Position numbers and translations under genes: made by a program. A model generated the notes under the pieces. It saw only the letters and a list, made by a program, of their open reading frames with translations. It did not search any database and was not told where the DNA came from. Below, in pieces: positions 8,112-17,466 of a stretch of 42,382 bases of DNA (within the stretch, counting starts at the first letter, position 1; every line of letters starts with the position of its first letter). This DNA is from Betaproteobacteria bacterium. GTDB taxonomy: Bacteria > Pseudomonadota > Gammaproteobacteria > Burkholderiales > Rhodocyclaceae. The stretch is from contig WQZF01000014.1 of assembly GCA_009780885.1 (NCBI GenBank), positions 1 through 42,382 of the forward strand. The letters run 5' to 3'.

Positions 8112-11100
8112 TCAATGCTCCTGGGAAACCGGCGCTTCGGAAAGGGCAGGGCCGCTTCCGGTTTTCTTGGCCCGGAACAGTTGCCTGATGCTGACGAAGA
8201 AGAGCGGAACGAAGAAGACCGCGAGGAAAGTCGCCGTGATCATTCCGCCGACAACGCCGACGCCAATGGCGTTCTGCGCGCCGGAACCCGCGCCGTTGCT
8301 GAGCGCCAGCGGGAGTACGCCGACGACGAAGGCCAGCGAGGTCATCAGGATCGGGCGCAGCCGCATCCGTGCCGCTTCGAGCGTCGCTTCGATCAATTCC
8401 ATGCCGGATTCCTGCAATTCCTTGGCGAATTCGACGATCAGGATCGCGTTCTTGGCCGACAGGCCGATGATGACGAGCAGGCCCACCTTGAAGTAAACGT
8501 CATCGGACATGCCCATGAGCCACACCGCCGAGAGCGATCCGACCACGCCCAGCGGAACGACCAGCATCACCGAGAACGGAACCGACCAGCTTTCATAGAG
8601 CGCCGCCAGGCAGAGGAAGACGACGAGCAGGGAAAGGGCATAGAGCGCTGGCGCTTCCGAGCCGGAGAGGCGTTCTTCGTATGAAATGCCGGTCCATTCA
8701 TAGCCAATGCCCAGCGGCAGTTTCTGGGCGATGTCCTGCATCGCCGCCATCGCGTCGCCGGTACTCTTGCCGGGCGCGGCGTTCCCCTGGATCTGCAGCG
8801 AAGGCATCCCGTTATAGCGTTCCAGCCGGGGCGAGCCAAAGCTCCAGTAACCTGTGGAAAAGGCGGAGAAGGGCACCATGCCGCCCTTGGCGTTGCGCAC
8901 GTACCAGCGATCGACATCCTCGGGCAACATGCGGTACGGCGCGTCGGCCTGGACATAGACCTTCTTCACGCGCCCCTTGTCGATGAAGTCGTTGACATAG
9001 GCCGATCCCCAGGCCGAGGAGAGATTGTTGTTGATGTCGGCAATCGACAAGCCCAGCGCGCTGGCCTTTTCCTGATCGACGACGATCCGGTATTGCGGGG
9101 TGTCGTCCATGCCGTTTGGACGCACGGCCATCAGCAGATCCTTTTTCTGGCTCGCTTCCATCAACAACTGGTTGCGCGCTTGCATCAACACCTCGTGCCC
9201 GAGACCGGCGCGATCCTGCAACTGGAAGTCGAAGCCGTTGGCAGTGCCCAGTTCGATAATCGCCGGCGGCGCCATGATGAAGACATTGGCTTCCTTCATC
9301 GTGGAAAAGTGTTTCATCGCCCGGCCGATCACGGCCTTGATCTTCTGGTCGGGCGATTTGCGCAAACTCCAGTCCTTGAGCCGGATGAAGCCCATCATCG
9401 CGTTCTGGCCGCGACCGCTGAAACTGTAGCCGATGACGGTAAACACCGATTCGACGGAGTCCTTTTCCTCTTCCATGAAATACTGCTCGATTTCTCTTGC
9501 CACCTTGCTCGTCTGCTCCAGCGTCGAGCCCGCCGGCAACTGTGCCTGGATCATGCCGATTCCCTGGTCTTCGTCCGGCAGGAAGGAAGTCGGCAGCGCC
9601 AGGAAGAGTCCGATCATCGCGGCGAAAATCACCGCATAGAAAATGAAGGCGACGGGGCGATAGCGTAGCATTCCGCGCACGGAATGGCGGTAGAGGCGGG
9701 TGCTGCGGTTGAAGTTGCGGTTGAACCAGCCGAAAAAGCCGGGCCGCTCATCGAAAGCTCCGTGCCCCTTCTCGACCGGCTTCAGGAGCGTTGCGCACAG
9801 GGCTGGCGTCAGGATGACCGCAATCAGCACCGAAAGAATCATCGACGAGGCAATCGTGATGGAGAACTGGCGGTAGATCGCGCCGACCGAGCCGCCGAAG
9901 AAGGCCATCGGCAGGAACACGGCGGAGAGCACCAGCGCGATGCCGACCAGGGCGCCGATGATCTGCCCCATGGATTTGCGTGTTGCTTCCTTCGGCGAGA
10001 GCCCTTCTTCGCTCATCACCCGCTCGACGTTTTCGACGACGACAATCGCATCGTCTACGAGCAGCCCGATCGCCAGCACCATGCCGAACATGGTCAGCGT
10101 GTTGATCGAAAAACCGAAGGCCGCAAGCACGCCGAAAGTGCCCAGCAGCACGACCGGCACGGCAATCGTCGGAATCAGCGTGGCGCGGAAATTTTGCAGG
10201 AAGAGGTACATGACGCAGAAAACCAGCAGGATCGCCTCGCCCAGCGTCTTGACCACTTCCTCGATCGAAATCTCGATGAACGGCGTTGTGTCGTAGGGGT
10301 AGACGACATTCATTCCCGCCGGGAAATAGGCAGACAGCTCCTTGATCTTGGCGCGCACTCCTTCGGCGGTGTCGAGCGCGTTGGCGCCGGTGCCCAGGCG
10401 GATCGCCAGCCCTGTCGCCGGTTTCCCCATGAAGCGGCTGTCGATGTCGTAGTTTTCGCTGCCCAGTTCGATGCGGGCAACGTCGCGCAGCCGTACCTGC
10501 GAGCCATCCGGATTGACGCGCAGCAGGATTTCCCTGAACTGGTCCACCCTCTGCAAGCGGTTTTGCGAGGTGATGGTGGCATTGATGCGCTGTCCGGCAA
10601 TGATGGGCATCCCGCCAAGCTGCCCGGAAGAAACTTCCGCGTTCTGCGCCTGGATCGCGCTGTTGACATCGGCGGCATTCAATCCATAGCTGTTGAGCTT
10701 GTCCGGGTCGAGCCAGACCCGCATCGAATACTGCGCGCCGAAGAGCACGGTTTCGCCGACACCGTGTACGCGGCTGACCGGATCCTGGATATAGGCGGCG
10801 ACATAATCGGCGAGGTCGGTCTTGCTCATGCTGCCGTCGTTGGAGACGAAGCCGACGACCACCATGAAATTACGGGTCGATTTGGCGACCTTCACCCCCT
10901 GCTGTTGCACAACCTGCGGCAGGAGCGGCATCGCCAGTTGCAGTTTGTTCTGCACCTGCACCTGCGCGATGTCCGGATTGGTGCCGGCCATGAAAGTCAG
11001 CAGGATCGAGGCGCTGCCGGAAGAATCGCTGGTGGAGGAGATGTAGAGCAGATTGTCGATGCCGTTCATCTGCTGCTCGATCACCTGCGTCACCGTTGCT

Positions 11101-11273
11101 TCCACCGTTTTCGCCGAAGCGCCGGGATAGACCGCGCTGATCTGCACCGAGGGCGGGGCAATGCTGGGGTACTGCGACACCGGCAGCTTCATGATCGACA
11201 ACACCCCCGCCAGCATAATGACGATGGCAATGACCCAGGCGAAAATCGGGCGATCAATAAAGAAATTGGCCAT
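8112..11273 (-). CDS. RND multidrug efflux pump, inner-membrane permease (AcrB/MexB-like, HAE1)
   Basis: 1053-aa proton-driven transporter of the hydrophobe/amphiphile efflux family. The N-terminus [23 protein letters not shown] is the standard first membrane segment of AcrB-like pumps. [17 protein letters not shown] holds the paired Asp of the proton relay in TM4, and [17 protein letters not shown] holds the TM10 Lys. Twelve membrane segments and two large periplasmic loops fit the length. It is the middle gene of the operon, 15 bp after the adaptor stop and 3 bp before the channel start. Close in type to MexB/AdeJ, but the substrates are unknown. Confidence 0.96.
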   Translation of the reverse strand: MANFFIDRPIFAWVIAIVIMLAGVLSIMKLPVSQYPSIAPPSVQISAVYPGASAKTVEATVTQVIEQQMNGIDNLLYISSTSDSSGSASILLTFMAGTNPDIAQVQVQNKLQLAMPLLPQVVQQQGVKVAKSTRNFMVVVGFVSNDGSMSKTDLADYVAAYIQDPVSRVHGVGETVLFGAQYSMRVWLDPDKLNSYGLNAADVNSAIQAQNAEVSSGQLGGMPIIAGQRINATITSQNRLQRVDQFREILLRVNPDGSQVRLRDVARIELGSENYDIDSRFMGKPATGLAIRLGTGANALDTAEGVRAKIKELSAYFPAGMNVVYPYDTTPFIEISIEEVVKTLGEAILLVFCVMYLFLQNFRATLIPTIAVPVVLLGTFGVLAAFGFSINTLTMFGMVLAIGLLVDDAIVVVENVERVMSEEGLSPKEATRKSMGQIIGALVGIALVLSAVFLPMAFFGGSVGAIYRQFSITIASSMILSVLIAVILTPALCATLLKPVEKGHGAFDERPGFFGWFNRNFNRSTRLYRHSVRGMLRYRPVAFIFYAVIFAAMIGLFLALPTSFLPDEDQGIGMIQAQLPAGSTLEQTSKVAREIEQYFMEEEKDSVESVFTVIGYSFSGRGQNAMMGFIRLKDWSLRKSPDQKIKAVIGRAMKHFSTMKEANVFIMAPPAIIELGTANGFDFQLQDRAGLGHEVLMQARNQLLMEASQKKDLLMAVRPNGMDDTPQYRIVVDQEKASALGLSIADINNNLSSAWGSAYVNDFIDKGRVKKVYVQADAPYRMLPEDVDRWYVRNAKGGMVPFSAFSTGYWSFGSPRLERYNGMPSLQIQGNAAPGKSTGDAMAAMQDIAQKLPLGIGYEWTGISYEERLSGSEAPALYALSLLVVFLCLAALYESWSVPFSVMLVVPLGVVGSLSAVWLMGMSDDVYFKVGLLVIIGLSAKNAILIVEFAKELQESGMELIEATLEAARMRLRPILMTSLAFVVGVLPLALSNGAGSGAQNAIGVGVVGGMITATFLAVFFVPLFFVSIRQLFRAKKTGSGPALSEAPVSQEH

Positions 11274-11288
11274 AAGGAATGCTCCTGC

Positions 11289-12590
11289 CTATTGCGCTTG
11301 CGTGGAAGTCTTGCCCTGGGGCTGCGCTTCTCCTGCGCCCATTCCGCCGCCCTCTTTTCCGGATCTTCGCGCCTTGGCGGCCATGCCCTCCATCCCCGAC
11401 ATGGCTTCCATGGTGGCTTGCGAGAGCGGCTCCGAAGCGATTTTTGCCGGCGCCGGTTTTACCGGGACTCCCGGCCTGATCTTTTGCAGCCCTTCGACAA
11501 TCATCTGGTCGCCGGATTTCAGGCCGGAATCGATCAGCCACATATGGCCCACGGCCCGGTTGGTGACCAGACTGCGGGCTTCCACCTTGCCGTCGGCGCC
11601 GACCACCATCGCGACTGCATTTCCCTTGTTGTCGCGCGAGACCCCTTCCTGCGGCACGAGGATCGCGTGCTCATCGACGCCTTCTTCGAGCACGGCGCGC
11701 ACGTACATGCCGGGCAGCAACAGTCTTTTCGGATTCGGGAACACCGCGCGCAGGGTAATCGCGCCGGTGCCCTGGTCGACCGTGACATCGGAAAATTTCA
11801 GTTCGCCCATCTGCGGATAGAGCGTTCCGTCTTCGAGCAGCAAGCCAACCCGCGCGCTGCTGCCGGAACTGGACTGCAAGTGCCCCTTTTCAAATTCGCG
11901 CTTCAGTCGCAACAACTGCGTGCTCGATTGCGTCACGTCGACATAGATCGGATCGAGTTGTTGCACGGTGGACATCGGAGTGGCCTGGTTTGCGGTCACC
12001 AGCGCGCCCGGAGTCACCGACGACCTGCCGATCCGCCCGCTGATCGGGGATACGACCCTGGTATATTCGAGATTGATGCGCGCCGTCTCCACCGCCGCCT
12101 TGTTCGCCTGCACATCGGCTTCGCCCTGCTTCTGCGCCGCCACGGCATCGTCGAAATCCTGCTGGCTCACCGCCTTGATCCCGACCAGTTCCTTGTAGCG
12201 CTCGGCGCGCAGGCGTGTGGAAATCAGGCTGGCCTCGGATTTGGCCAGGGCCGCTTCGGCGCTGTTGAGTATCGCCTGATAGGTCGAGGGGTCGATCTGG
12301 TAAAGGGATTGCCCGGCCTTCACATCCCCGCCCTCTTCGAATTGCCGCTTCTGGATAATGCCATTGACCTGGGGGCGCACTTCCGCGATCAGGTAGGGAG
12401 AAGTCCGGCCGGGCAGTTCCGAGGTCAATGCCACGCGCCGCGACTTGAGCTCGATGACCCCGACTTCCACTGCGGCATTCTGAGGCGCTTGCGCAGGCGG
12501 CTTGCCCCCGCCGCAGGCAGTGAGGAGGGTGCTCCCCGCAACGGCAATCAACGCGGCGGCACGCATAAGAGAGTTATCGCTGAACGACAT
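11289..12590 (-). CDS. RND efflux periplasmic adaptor lipoprotein (AcrA/MexA-like)
   Basis: 433-aa membrane fusion protein linking the pump to the outer-membrane channel. The lipobox LTAC places the lipidated Cys at 26. The beta-barrel/lipoyl halves flank a helical hairpin: SYLIAEVRPQVNGIIQKRQFEEGGDVKAGQ-type lipoyl motif early (ISPYLIAEVRPQVNGII region), AEAALAKSEASLISTRLRAERYKEL in the hairpin, then VSPISGRIGRSSVTPGALV. The C-terminus is rich in Gly/Met/Gln (GGGMGAGEAQPQGK), probably a flexible tail. It is the first gene of the three-gene operon and its promoter overlaps a palindromic operator near 12695-12712. Confidence 0.94.
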   Translation of the reverse strand: MSFSDNSLMRAAALIAVAGSTLLTACGGGKPPAQAPQNAAVEVGVIELKSRRVALTSELPGRTSPYLIAEVRPQVNGIIQKRQFEEGGDVKAGQSLYQIDPSTYQAILNSAEAALAKSEASLISTRLRAERYKELVGIKAVSQQDFDDAVAAQKQGEADVQANKAAVETARINLEYTRVVSPISGRIGRSSVTPGALVTANQATPMSTVQQLDPIYVDVTQSSTQLLRLKREFEKGHLQSSSGSSARVGLLLEDGTLYPQMGELKFSDVTVDQGTGAITLRAVFPNPKRLLLPGMYVRAVLEEGVDEHAILVPQEGVSRDNKGNAVAMVVGADGKVEARSLVTNRAVGHMWLIDSGLKSGDQMIVEGLQKIRPGVPVKPAPAKIASEPLSQATMEAMSGMEGMAAKARRSGKEGGGMGAGEAQPQGKTSTQAQ

Positions 12591-12694
12591 AAAGCCAATC
12601 TCCGAAAAAAGGAATTCATGAGTCCTTGCGAATGCGGCAAGGAAGCGGCGACGGGCGCAAAACGCGCCACAAATGCCACTGGGCGCCGAGTTTT

Positions 12695-12736
12695 AGAATG
12701 ATCGTTCATTCTATGGTAAGCTCTGCGCAAAAACAA
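12695..12736 (-). promoter_or_regulatory. efflux operon promoter with TetR-type operator
   Basis: AGAATGATCGTTCATTCT (12695-12712) is an 18-bp palindrome with one mismatched pair. On the minus strand TAGAAT (12713-12708) makes a good -10, with TTGTTT (12736-12731) 17 bp upstream as a weak -35, so the operator overlaps the -10. This is the usual layout for a divergent TetR repressor of an RND pump. Regulator binding is inferred. Confidence 0.65.
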
Positions 12737-12768
12737 GGGATGCTCTGATCAGGTCGAGCGGAAAGTAT

Positions 12769-12844
12769 GCAGGATGGGTAGCGAAACCCATCGGGATTTC
12801 AGATGGAGAAACGATGGGTTTCGCTTGCGCTTTACCCATCCTAC
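12769..12844. repeat. GTAGGATGGGT REP-like palindrome, copy 2
   Basis: Starts GCAGGATGGGTAGCGAAACC and ends TTTACCCATCCTAC, with inner arms AGCGAAACCCATC/GATGGGTTTCGCT. It sits between the operator and the tetR start, so it would be in the 5' leader of the regulator mRNA if that mRNA starts near the operator. Confidence 0.85.
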
Positions 12845-12883
12845 GTGTCAGGCACTGGAAAGCGGGAAGGTGAACCAGGGATC

Positions 12884-13519
12884 ATGAGTGAAACACAGGA
12901 ACAATGCCTCCTGAACGAGTGCGCGACCCCCGACCGGGTCGAGGCGCGACGCCGCCAGATATTGGCCGCCGCCTCGGAATGCTTCTGCCAGTGCGGATTC
13001 CACGCCGCCAGCATGGACCGGATCGCAAAGACGGCAGGAATGAGCGTCGGTCACATTTACCATTACTTCAGGAACAAGGAAGCGATCATCGCCGCGATCG
13101 TCGAGCAGGATTTGCAATACCGCCTGCAAAAAATCGCGCTCATCGAAGCCGGCAGGAAAGATGGCGACATTTTTGCTGCCATCACAGCGTCTATCGGGCA
13201 AGGCGTCGACGACCTTTTCGAGCCTTACCGCGCCGCGCTGCTGCTCGAATGTATGGCCGAAGCGACGCGCAATTCCCAGGTGGCCGCGCTGGTGCAGAAC
13301 GCCGATAAAATATCGAGAAAAGGCTGGCAGGAAGTCACGCATCGCGGGCGCAACGCGCTCGGACTTGCTCCGGATCCTTATGCCGAAATCCGCGCCGAGG
13401 TCATCAGCGCCATTTTTGAAGGCTTGAGCATGCGCCTGGTGCGCAATCCCGGCGTCAACCGCGAGATGCTGGTCGACTTCCTGCGCAACGCTGTCCTTCG
13501 GCTGCTGGAAATCGAATGA
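12884..13519 (+). CDS. TetR-family transcriptional repressor of the RND operon
   Basis: 211-aa regulator. The N-terminal HTH is RRRQILAAASECFCQCGFHAASMDRIAKTAGMSVGHIYHYFRNKEAIIAAI (about residues 19-70), where GMSVGHIYHYFRNKE is the recognition-helix region typical of TetR proteins. The C-terminal two-thirds is an all-helical ligand-binding/dimerisation domain. The start at 12884 is chosen because the HTH then begins at the usual position; an in-frame ATG at 12803 lies inside a REP-like palindrome. It is divergent from the efflux operon, and the palindrome at 12695 is the likely shared operator. Repressor role and pump inducer are inferred from context. Confidence 0.9.
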   Translation: MSETQEQCLLNECATPDRVEARRRQILAAASECFCQCGFHAASMDRIAKTAGMSVGHIYHYFRNKEAIIAAIVEQDLQYRLQKIALIEAGRKDGDIFAAITASIGQGVDDLFEPYRAALLLECMAEATRNSQVAALVQNADKISRKGWQEVTHRGRNALGLAPDPYAEIRAEVISAIFEGLSMRLVRNPGVNREMLVDFLRNAVLRLLEIE

Positions 13520-13559
13520 TCCGCCGCAACTTCGCCTTCCCAAAACTTTTCCCGCAACA

Positions 13560-14696
13560 ATGAAAATTCTCCACACTGAGGCTTCCTGCGGCTGGGGCGG
13601 CCAGGAAATCCGTATTCTTTCCGAAGCCAGCGGCCTGATGGCGCGCGGGCACGGGCTTCAGATCATCTGCCCGGCAGAAGCCTGCATCTACGAGGAAGGA
13701 AAAAAGCGCGGCATCCCGACCACGGCGCTGCCGATCGGACGAAAGAATCTCAACGGTCTTCTGGCAATGCGGCGCTGGCTTGCCAGCCACCCGGTCGACC
13801 TCCTCAACAGCCACAGCTCGACCGATTCCTGGCTCGCCGCGCTGGCGCTGGCAACGCTGCCCTCGCCGCCGCCGCTCGTGCGAACGCGCCACATCTCGGC
13901 GCCAGTCTCCGGCAACTTCGCCACACACTGGCTTTATACCCGCGCCACCGCGCACATCGTCACCACTGGCGAAAGGCTGCGCGAATCCCTGATCGCGGAA
14001 AACACCTATCCCGCAACGCAAATCACTTCCGTTCCGACCGGCATCGACACCGAATGGTTCCGTCCGCCCGAAGCCGGGGAGCGCGCCGCCGCGCGCGCCG
14101 CGCTCGGCTTGCCGGAAAACGCGCTGCTGATCGGAATTGTCGCCACGCTGCGCGACTGGAAAGGCCACCAATACCTGATCGAAGCCTTTGCCCAACAGGC
14201 TGGAGCGCTCGACCGCCCCGATCGTCCGGCCCGCCTCGTCATCGTCGGCGACGGCCCGCAACGGCGGATCATCGTCCCGCAAATCCAGAGCCTCGGCCTC
14301 GCCGAACGGATCGTCATGCCCGGCAACCGTGAAGACGTGCGCCCCTGGCTCCATGCTTTCGACCTCTTCGCCTTGCCCTCCTACGCCAACGAGGGCGTCC
14401 CGCAAGCCCTGATGCAGGCGCTTGCCTGCGGCCTGCCGGCGGTCACGACCGATGTCGGCAGCATCGGCGAATTGACGCGCGACCAGGCCGGAGACGAAAC
14501 CGCGCTCGTCGTTCCCCCCGAAAACAGCGCCGCCCTCGGCGAGGCGCTGATCCGTCTCGCCACGAACGAACCCCTGCGCCAACGCCTCGGCGCCAAGGCC
14601 CGCGCCCACATCGCGGCGCATTTCAACCGGGAAACCATGCTCGACCGGATGGAAGGGATTTTCAGGCGGGTAGTCGGGCAGGGCTGTAAGCCATAG
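13560..14696 (+). CDS. glycosyltransferase family 4 (GT-B fold)
   Basis: 378-aa retaining-type GT4 protein. The N-terminal Rossmann half opens MKILHTEASCGWGGQEIRIL (Gly-rich GGQE loop) and carries RTRHISAPVSGN. The C-terminal nucleotide-sugar half shows GIVATLRDWKGHQYLIEAF, LVIVGDGPQR and FALPSYANEGVPQALMQALACGLPAV. In the usual ExxxxxxxE motif of GT4 enzymes the second acidic residue is Gln here (E-GVPQALM-Q). It starts 40 bp after tetR on the same strand, but a shared function with the efflux genes is not implied. It may act in LPS core or other envelope glycan assembly. Acceptor and donor are unknown. Confidence 0.88.
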   Translation: MKILHTEASCGWGGQEIRILSEASGLMARGHGLQIICPAEACIYEEGKKRGIPTTALPIGRKNLNGLLAMRRWLASHPVDLLNSHSSTDSWLAALALATLPSPPPLVRTRHISAPVSGNFATHWLYTRATAHIVTTGERLRESLIAENTYPATQITSVPTGIDTEWFRPPEAGERAAARAALGLPENALLIGIVATLRDWKGHQYLIEAFAQQAGALDRPDRPARLVIVGDGPQRRIIVPQIQSLGLAERIVMPGNREDVRPWLHAFDLFALPSYANEGVPQALMQALACGLPAVTTDVGSIGELTRDQAGDETALVVPPENSAALGEALIRLATNEPLRQRLGAKARAHIAAHFNRETMLDRMEGIFRRVVGQGCKP

Positions 14697-14775
14697 CCTG
14701 GGGCGAGTGCAGCGAAACCCGGCATTTCTCCCTCTAGAACTCCGATGGGTTTCGCTGGCGCTCTACCCATCCTAC
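14697..14775. repeat. GTAGGATGGGT REP-like palindrome, copy 3 (degenerate left arm)
   Basis: The right arm GATGGGTTTCGCTGGCGCTC-TACCCATCCTAC is intact. The left arm (CTGGGGCGAGTGCAGCGAAACCC) has drifted. It starts at the glycosyltransferase stop codon. Confidence 0.75.
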
Positions 14776-14789
14776 GCACTTGGGTCGAG

Positions 14790-14865
14790 TTTTCTAAATT
14801 AACTTAAAGAATGTTTCGCTACTGTAGTATTTTTTATTTAAAAATTATTACAGTAATTTAGAAAA
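14790..14865 (+). repeat. 76-bp AT-rich palindromic element, copy b
   Basis: TTTTCTAAATTAACTTAAAG at the left end, GCTACTGTAG at 29-38, an 11-bp T-rich variable centre, and TTATTACAGTAATTTAGAAAA at the right end. Forward orientation, 94 bp after the glycosyltransferase stop. Confidence 0.9.
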
Positions 14866-14878
14866 TCAACCAAGAAAA

Positions 14879-15023
14879 AAGCCCCCTTTCCAAAGGGGGT
14901 GCCCGCCTTTGGCGGGCGGGGGTTTGTGGTTTTGCGTTCAAATGCGGCGCAAAGCGCCGGAAATGAAGGTTCAACCCCCAAACCCCCGACGGCTTCGCCG
15001 CCACCCCCTTTGGAAAGGGGGCT
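14879..15023. repeat. inverted repeat pair CCCCCTTTCCAAAGGGGG
   Basis: AGCCCCCTTTCCAAAGGGGG (14879-14898) is mirrored by CCCCCTTTGGAAAGGGGGCT (15004-15023), about 105 bp apart; each half is also nearly self-complementary. Between them lie GCCCGCC/GGCGGGC and GCGC-AAA-GCGC hairpins. No gene is visible. Confidence 0.75.
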
Positions 15024-15060
15024 TTATCATGCGGCGCGAAGCGCCGAAAATACGGGGAAC

Positions 15061-15117
15061 GGGCGACCACAGGTCGCCCCTACGCCGGGATTTTGTAGGG
15101 GCGACCTGTGGTCGCCC
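15061..15117. repeat. facing pair of GTAGGGG palindromes (GCGACC stem)
   Basis: 15061-15083 (reverse) and 15095-15117 (forward) share the stem GGGCGACC/GGTCGCCC and face away from a 12-bp spacer. The same pair with its flanks (about 85 bp in all) recurs at 42039-42095. Confidence 0.85.
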
Positions 15118-15152
15118 GAAATCACCCGTTTGCAGCCACCGAGGGGCAGTAT

Positions 15153-15234
15153 GTAGGATGGGTAGAGCGCAGCGAAACCCATCATTTCTTCCTCTGGAAC
15201 TCCGATGGATTCCGCTGCGCTCTACCCATCCTAC
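15153..15234. repeat. GTAGGATGGGT REP-like palindrome, copy 4
   Basis: Arms GTAGGATGGGTAGAGCGCAG / CTGCGCTCTACCCATCCTAC with inner AGCGAAACCCATC arm partners and centre TTCTTCCTCTGGAACTCC. It is close to copy 1 in length and centre. Confidence 0.88.
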
Positions 15235-15268
15235 GCGCCATTTATGGGCCGGATCGATAAGGGGTTTT

Positions 15269-15419
15269 CATAGGGGCGACCGTCCCCGGCCGCCCCCACG
15301 GGGCCGTGACGAACATCCGGCATTTTGCTCTCCACTCCGTAGGGGACGCCGCCCTCGGCGTCCCGTGCTGCAGGTGGCGTGTAACTTCCCGGCGGGACGC
15401 CGAGGGCGGCGTCCCCTAC
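15269..15419. repeat. cluster of three GTAGGGG-family palindromes
   Basis: 15269-15295 (ATAGGGG tag, stem GCGACC/GGCCGC), 15339-15364 (GTAGGGG, stem GGACGCCG/CGGCGTCC) and 15394-15419 (reverse, same stem). They fill the gene-free stretch between the glycosyltransferase and phaC. Confidence 0.8.
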
Positions 15420-15483
15420 AACGCGAACATTAGGCGCTTGCCTAAAAACGTGCAAACGTCCATATCTGTTGATTTTTTCTTTT

Positions 15484-15514
15484 CCCAAAAACAAAGGGCG
15501 GCATTCTGCCGCCC
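15484..15514 (-). terminator. phaC transcription terminator
   Basis: On the minus strand GGGCGGCA-GAA-TGCCGCCC is a perfect 8-bp stem followed by TTTGTTTTT. It lies 84 nt past the phaC stop, with element copy c in between. Confidence 0.8.
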
Positions 15515-15521
15515 CCGCGAA

Positions 15522-15597
15522 TTTTCTAAATTTACTTAAAGAATGTTTCGCTACTGTAGGCGCTTCTATCAAATAATTATTACAGTAATTTAGAATT
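15522..15597 (+). repeat. 76-bp AT-rich palindromic element, copy c
   Basis: TTTTCTAAATTTACTTAAAG, GCTACTGTAG at 29-38, and right arm AATTATTACAGTAATTTAGAA. The last two bases are TT instead of AA, and the element ends at the base next to the phaC stop codon. It therefore lies in the phaC 3' UTR, between stop and terminator. Confidence 0.9.
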
Positions 15598-17460
15598 TCA
15601 GGCTTGGTCGAGGCGGAATTTGACGAAGGAGCCGGGGGCGTCTTCGATGGGTTTCAGGACGCCGCCGCCCGGTTTGCGGGCGGGGACTTGCTCGGCGTTG
15701 CCCTGGAGGTTTTCCTGCCATGCCTTCCAGTCGACCCACCATGAGCCCGGGTGCTGCGTTGCGCCTTCGAGGAAGGCGTCGGGAGTGGCGGGCAGGGTGG
15801 GATTGTCGTTGGTCCAGTAGGAATATTTGTTTGCCGCTGGCGGGGTGACGATGCCGGCGATGTGGCCGGAGCCTCCGAGGATGAAGCGGACGGGGCCCTG
15901 CGGCAACAGGGCGCCGAGGTAGGTGGTTTTCCACGGCGCGATGTGGTCTTCGACGGTGGAGGCGAAGTAGCACGGCGCCTTGATTTTGGAGATGTCGATC
16001 GGGGTGTCGAGCAGGGTGATGCCGCCCGGTTCGCGCAGGAGGTTGTTCTGGTACATGTTGCGCAGGTAGAAGCTGTGCATCTTTTCCGGCATCCGGGTGG
16101 AATCGGAATTCCAGAAGAGAAGATCGAACGGGAACGGGGCCTTGCCCATGAGGTAGTTGTTGACGACGAAGGACCAGATGAGGTCGTTTGCGCGCAGCAT
16201 GTTGAAGGTGATCGCCATTTCCGCGCCTTCGAGATAGCCGCGCTCGGCCATTTTTTTCTCAAGGCTGGAGATGGAGAGTTCGTCGAGAAAGACGCCCAGT
16301 TCGCCCGGTTCGGAGAAGTCGACGAGCGAGGTGAGGAAGGTGCCCGAGACTGCGCGCTTGTCCTTTTTCGCGGCGAGATAGGCCAGGGTGCACATCAGGA
16401 GCGTTCCGCCCAGGCAGTAGCCGGCAAGGTGCATTTCCTTCTGGCCGGTGACTTGTTCGACGACATCCATCGCTGCCAGCGAGCCTTCGCGGAGGTAGTC
16501 CTCGAAGTGTTTTCCGGCAAGGCGTTCATCCGGGTTGACCCAACTGATGATGAAGGTGGTATAGCCCTGGTCGGTCGCCCACTTGACGAAGGAATTCTTT
16601 TCGCGCAGGTCGAGAATGTAGTATTTGTTGATCCACGGCGGCAGGATCAGGAGGGGACGCTTTTTCTGCGTCTTGGTCGTGGGTTCGTACTGGATGAGCT
16701 GGATCAGTTCGTTCTGGAAAATGACCTTTCCCGGTGTCGTGGCGATGTTCTTGCCGAGTTCAAAGGCGCTGGTGTCGGTCATGCGGATGCGCAACTGGCC
16801 GTTGCCGGAGGAGAGGAGGTCGCCCAGCAGGTTGTTGAGCCCCTTGACCAGGTTCTGTCCGTTCGAGTTGACCGTTTCGCGGAAGACTTCCGGGTTGGTC
16901 ATCGCAAAGTTGCTCGGGGAGAGCGCGTCGATATATTGCCGGGTGAAAAAGCTGATTTTCTGCTGGGTCTGGGTGTCGAGTCCTTCGACACAGCACACGG
17001 TGTCGTGGATATGGCGGGCGGCGATGAGGTAGGACTGCTTGATGTAATCGAACAGGAAGTTTTCTTCCCAGGATTCATCCCGGAAGCGCTTGTCCGATTT
17101 CTCCGGTTCCACGACAGGCGGGAGCGATACGCCCATCATGCGCATCGAGCTTCTCTGCCAGAGCGAGAAATAGTCCCGCATCAGGCCCACCTGTGCCCGC
17201 GCGAGGCAGAAGGGATTGGCCCAGAGCCGCGCCGAAAGATCCATGAATGCCTTGGCAATCCCCAATTCGTCGCTGGGCAGGGATGAAATGCCCTGTTCCG
17301 TGTTGCGTTCGATGTGCTGCGCCAATATGCGCGAGGCGCGCTGCGTCACCTCGGCATAGGTGCGCGCCATTTCGACGGGATTGGGAAGTGCCTTGTGCAG
17401 GGCGTGAACCAGCTCTACTCCGGGTTTTTCGGGGGTTTGCCCAGTGTTCGTGTCGGACAT
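15598..17460 (-). CDS. phaC: class I polyhydroxyalkanoate synthase
   Basis: 620-aa soluble/granule-bound polymerase that condenses (R)-3-hydroxyacyl-CoA into PHA. The alpha/beta-hydrolase core carries the lipase-box-like GYC349LGGT nucleophile, D505 in VEDHIAPW and H533 in GSGHIAGI, the complete Cys-Asp-His triad. The N-terminal FxxDxSxRxWxNPF-type region (FMDLSARLWANPF) and the LLILPPWINKYYILDL segment are classic class I features, as is the length near 600. It is the second gene of a pair, starting 6 bp after the upstream MBL hydrolase stop, so translational coupling is likely. Thiolase and phasins lie nearby, while phaB is absent from the window. Confidence 0.97.
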   Translation of the reverse strand: MSDTNTGQTPEKPGVELVHALHKALPNPVEMARTYAEVTQRASRILAQHIERNTEQGISSLPSDELGIAKAFMDLSARLWANPFCLARAQVGLMRDYFSLWQRSSMRMMGVSLPPVVEPEKSDKRFRDESWEENFLFDYIKQSYLIAARHIHDTVCCVEGLDTQTQQKISFFTRQYIDALSPSNFAMTNPEVFRETVNSNGQNLVKGLNNLLGDLLSSGNGQLRIRMTDTSAFELGKNIATTPGKVIFQNELIQLIQYEPTTKTQKKRPLLILPPWINKYYILDLREKNSFVKWATDQGYTTFIISWVNPDERLAGKHFEDYLREGSLAAMDVVEQVTGQKEMHLAGYCLGGTLLMCTLAYLAAKKDKRAVSGTFLTSLVDFSEPGELGVFLDELSISSLEKKMAERGYLEGAEMAITFNMLRANDLIWSFVVNNYLMGKAPFPFDLLFWNSDSTRMPEKMHSFYLRNMYQNNLLREPGGITLLDTPIDISKIKAPCYFASTVEDHIAPWKTTYLGALLPQGPVRFILGGSGHIAGIVTPPAANKYSYWTNDNPTLPATPDAFLEGATQHPGSWWVDWKAWQENLQGNAEQVPARKPGGGVLKPIEDAPGSFVKFRLDQA

Positions 17461-17466
17461 TTATGC

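Noticed and set aside
9684-12701. 1005-aa plus-strand open frame across the efflux genes
   Set aside because: Antisense to the pump and adaptor genes; its Arg/His-rich composition results from reverse-reading GC-rich codons.
15061-15117. CRISPR-like pattern from the regularly repeated palindromes
   Set aside because: There are only two facing copies, in opposite orientation, with a 12-bp spacer; no regular spacing and no cas genes.
14909-15433. 174-aa plus-strand open frame in the repeat island
   Set aside because: It is composed entirely of several unrelated palindromic repeats.
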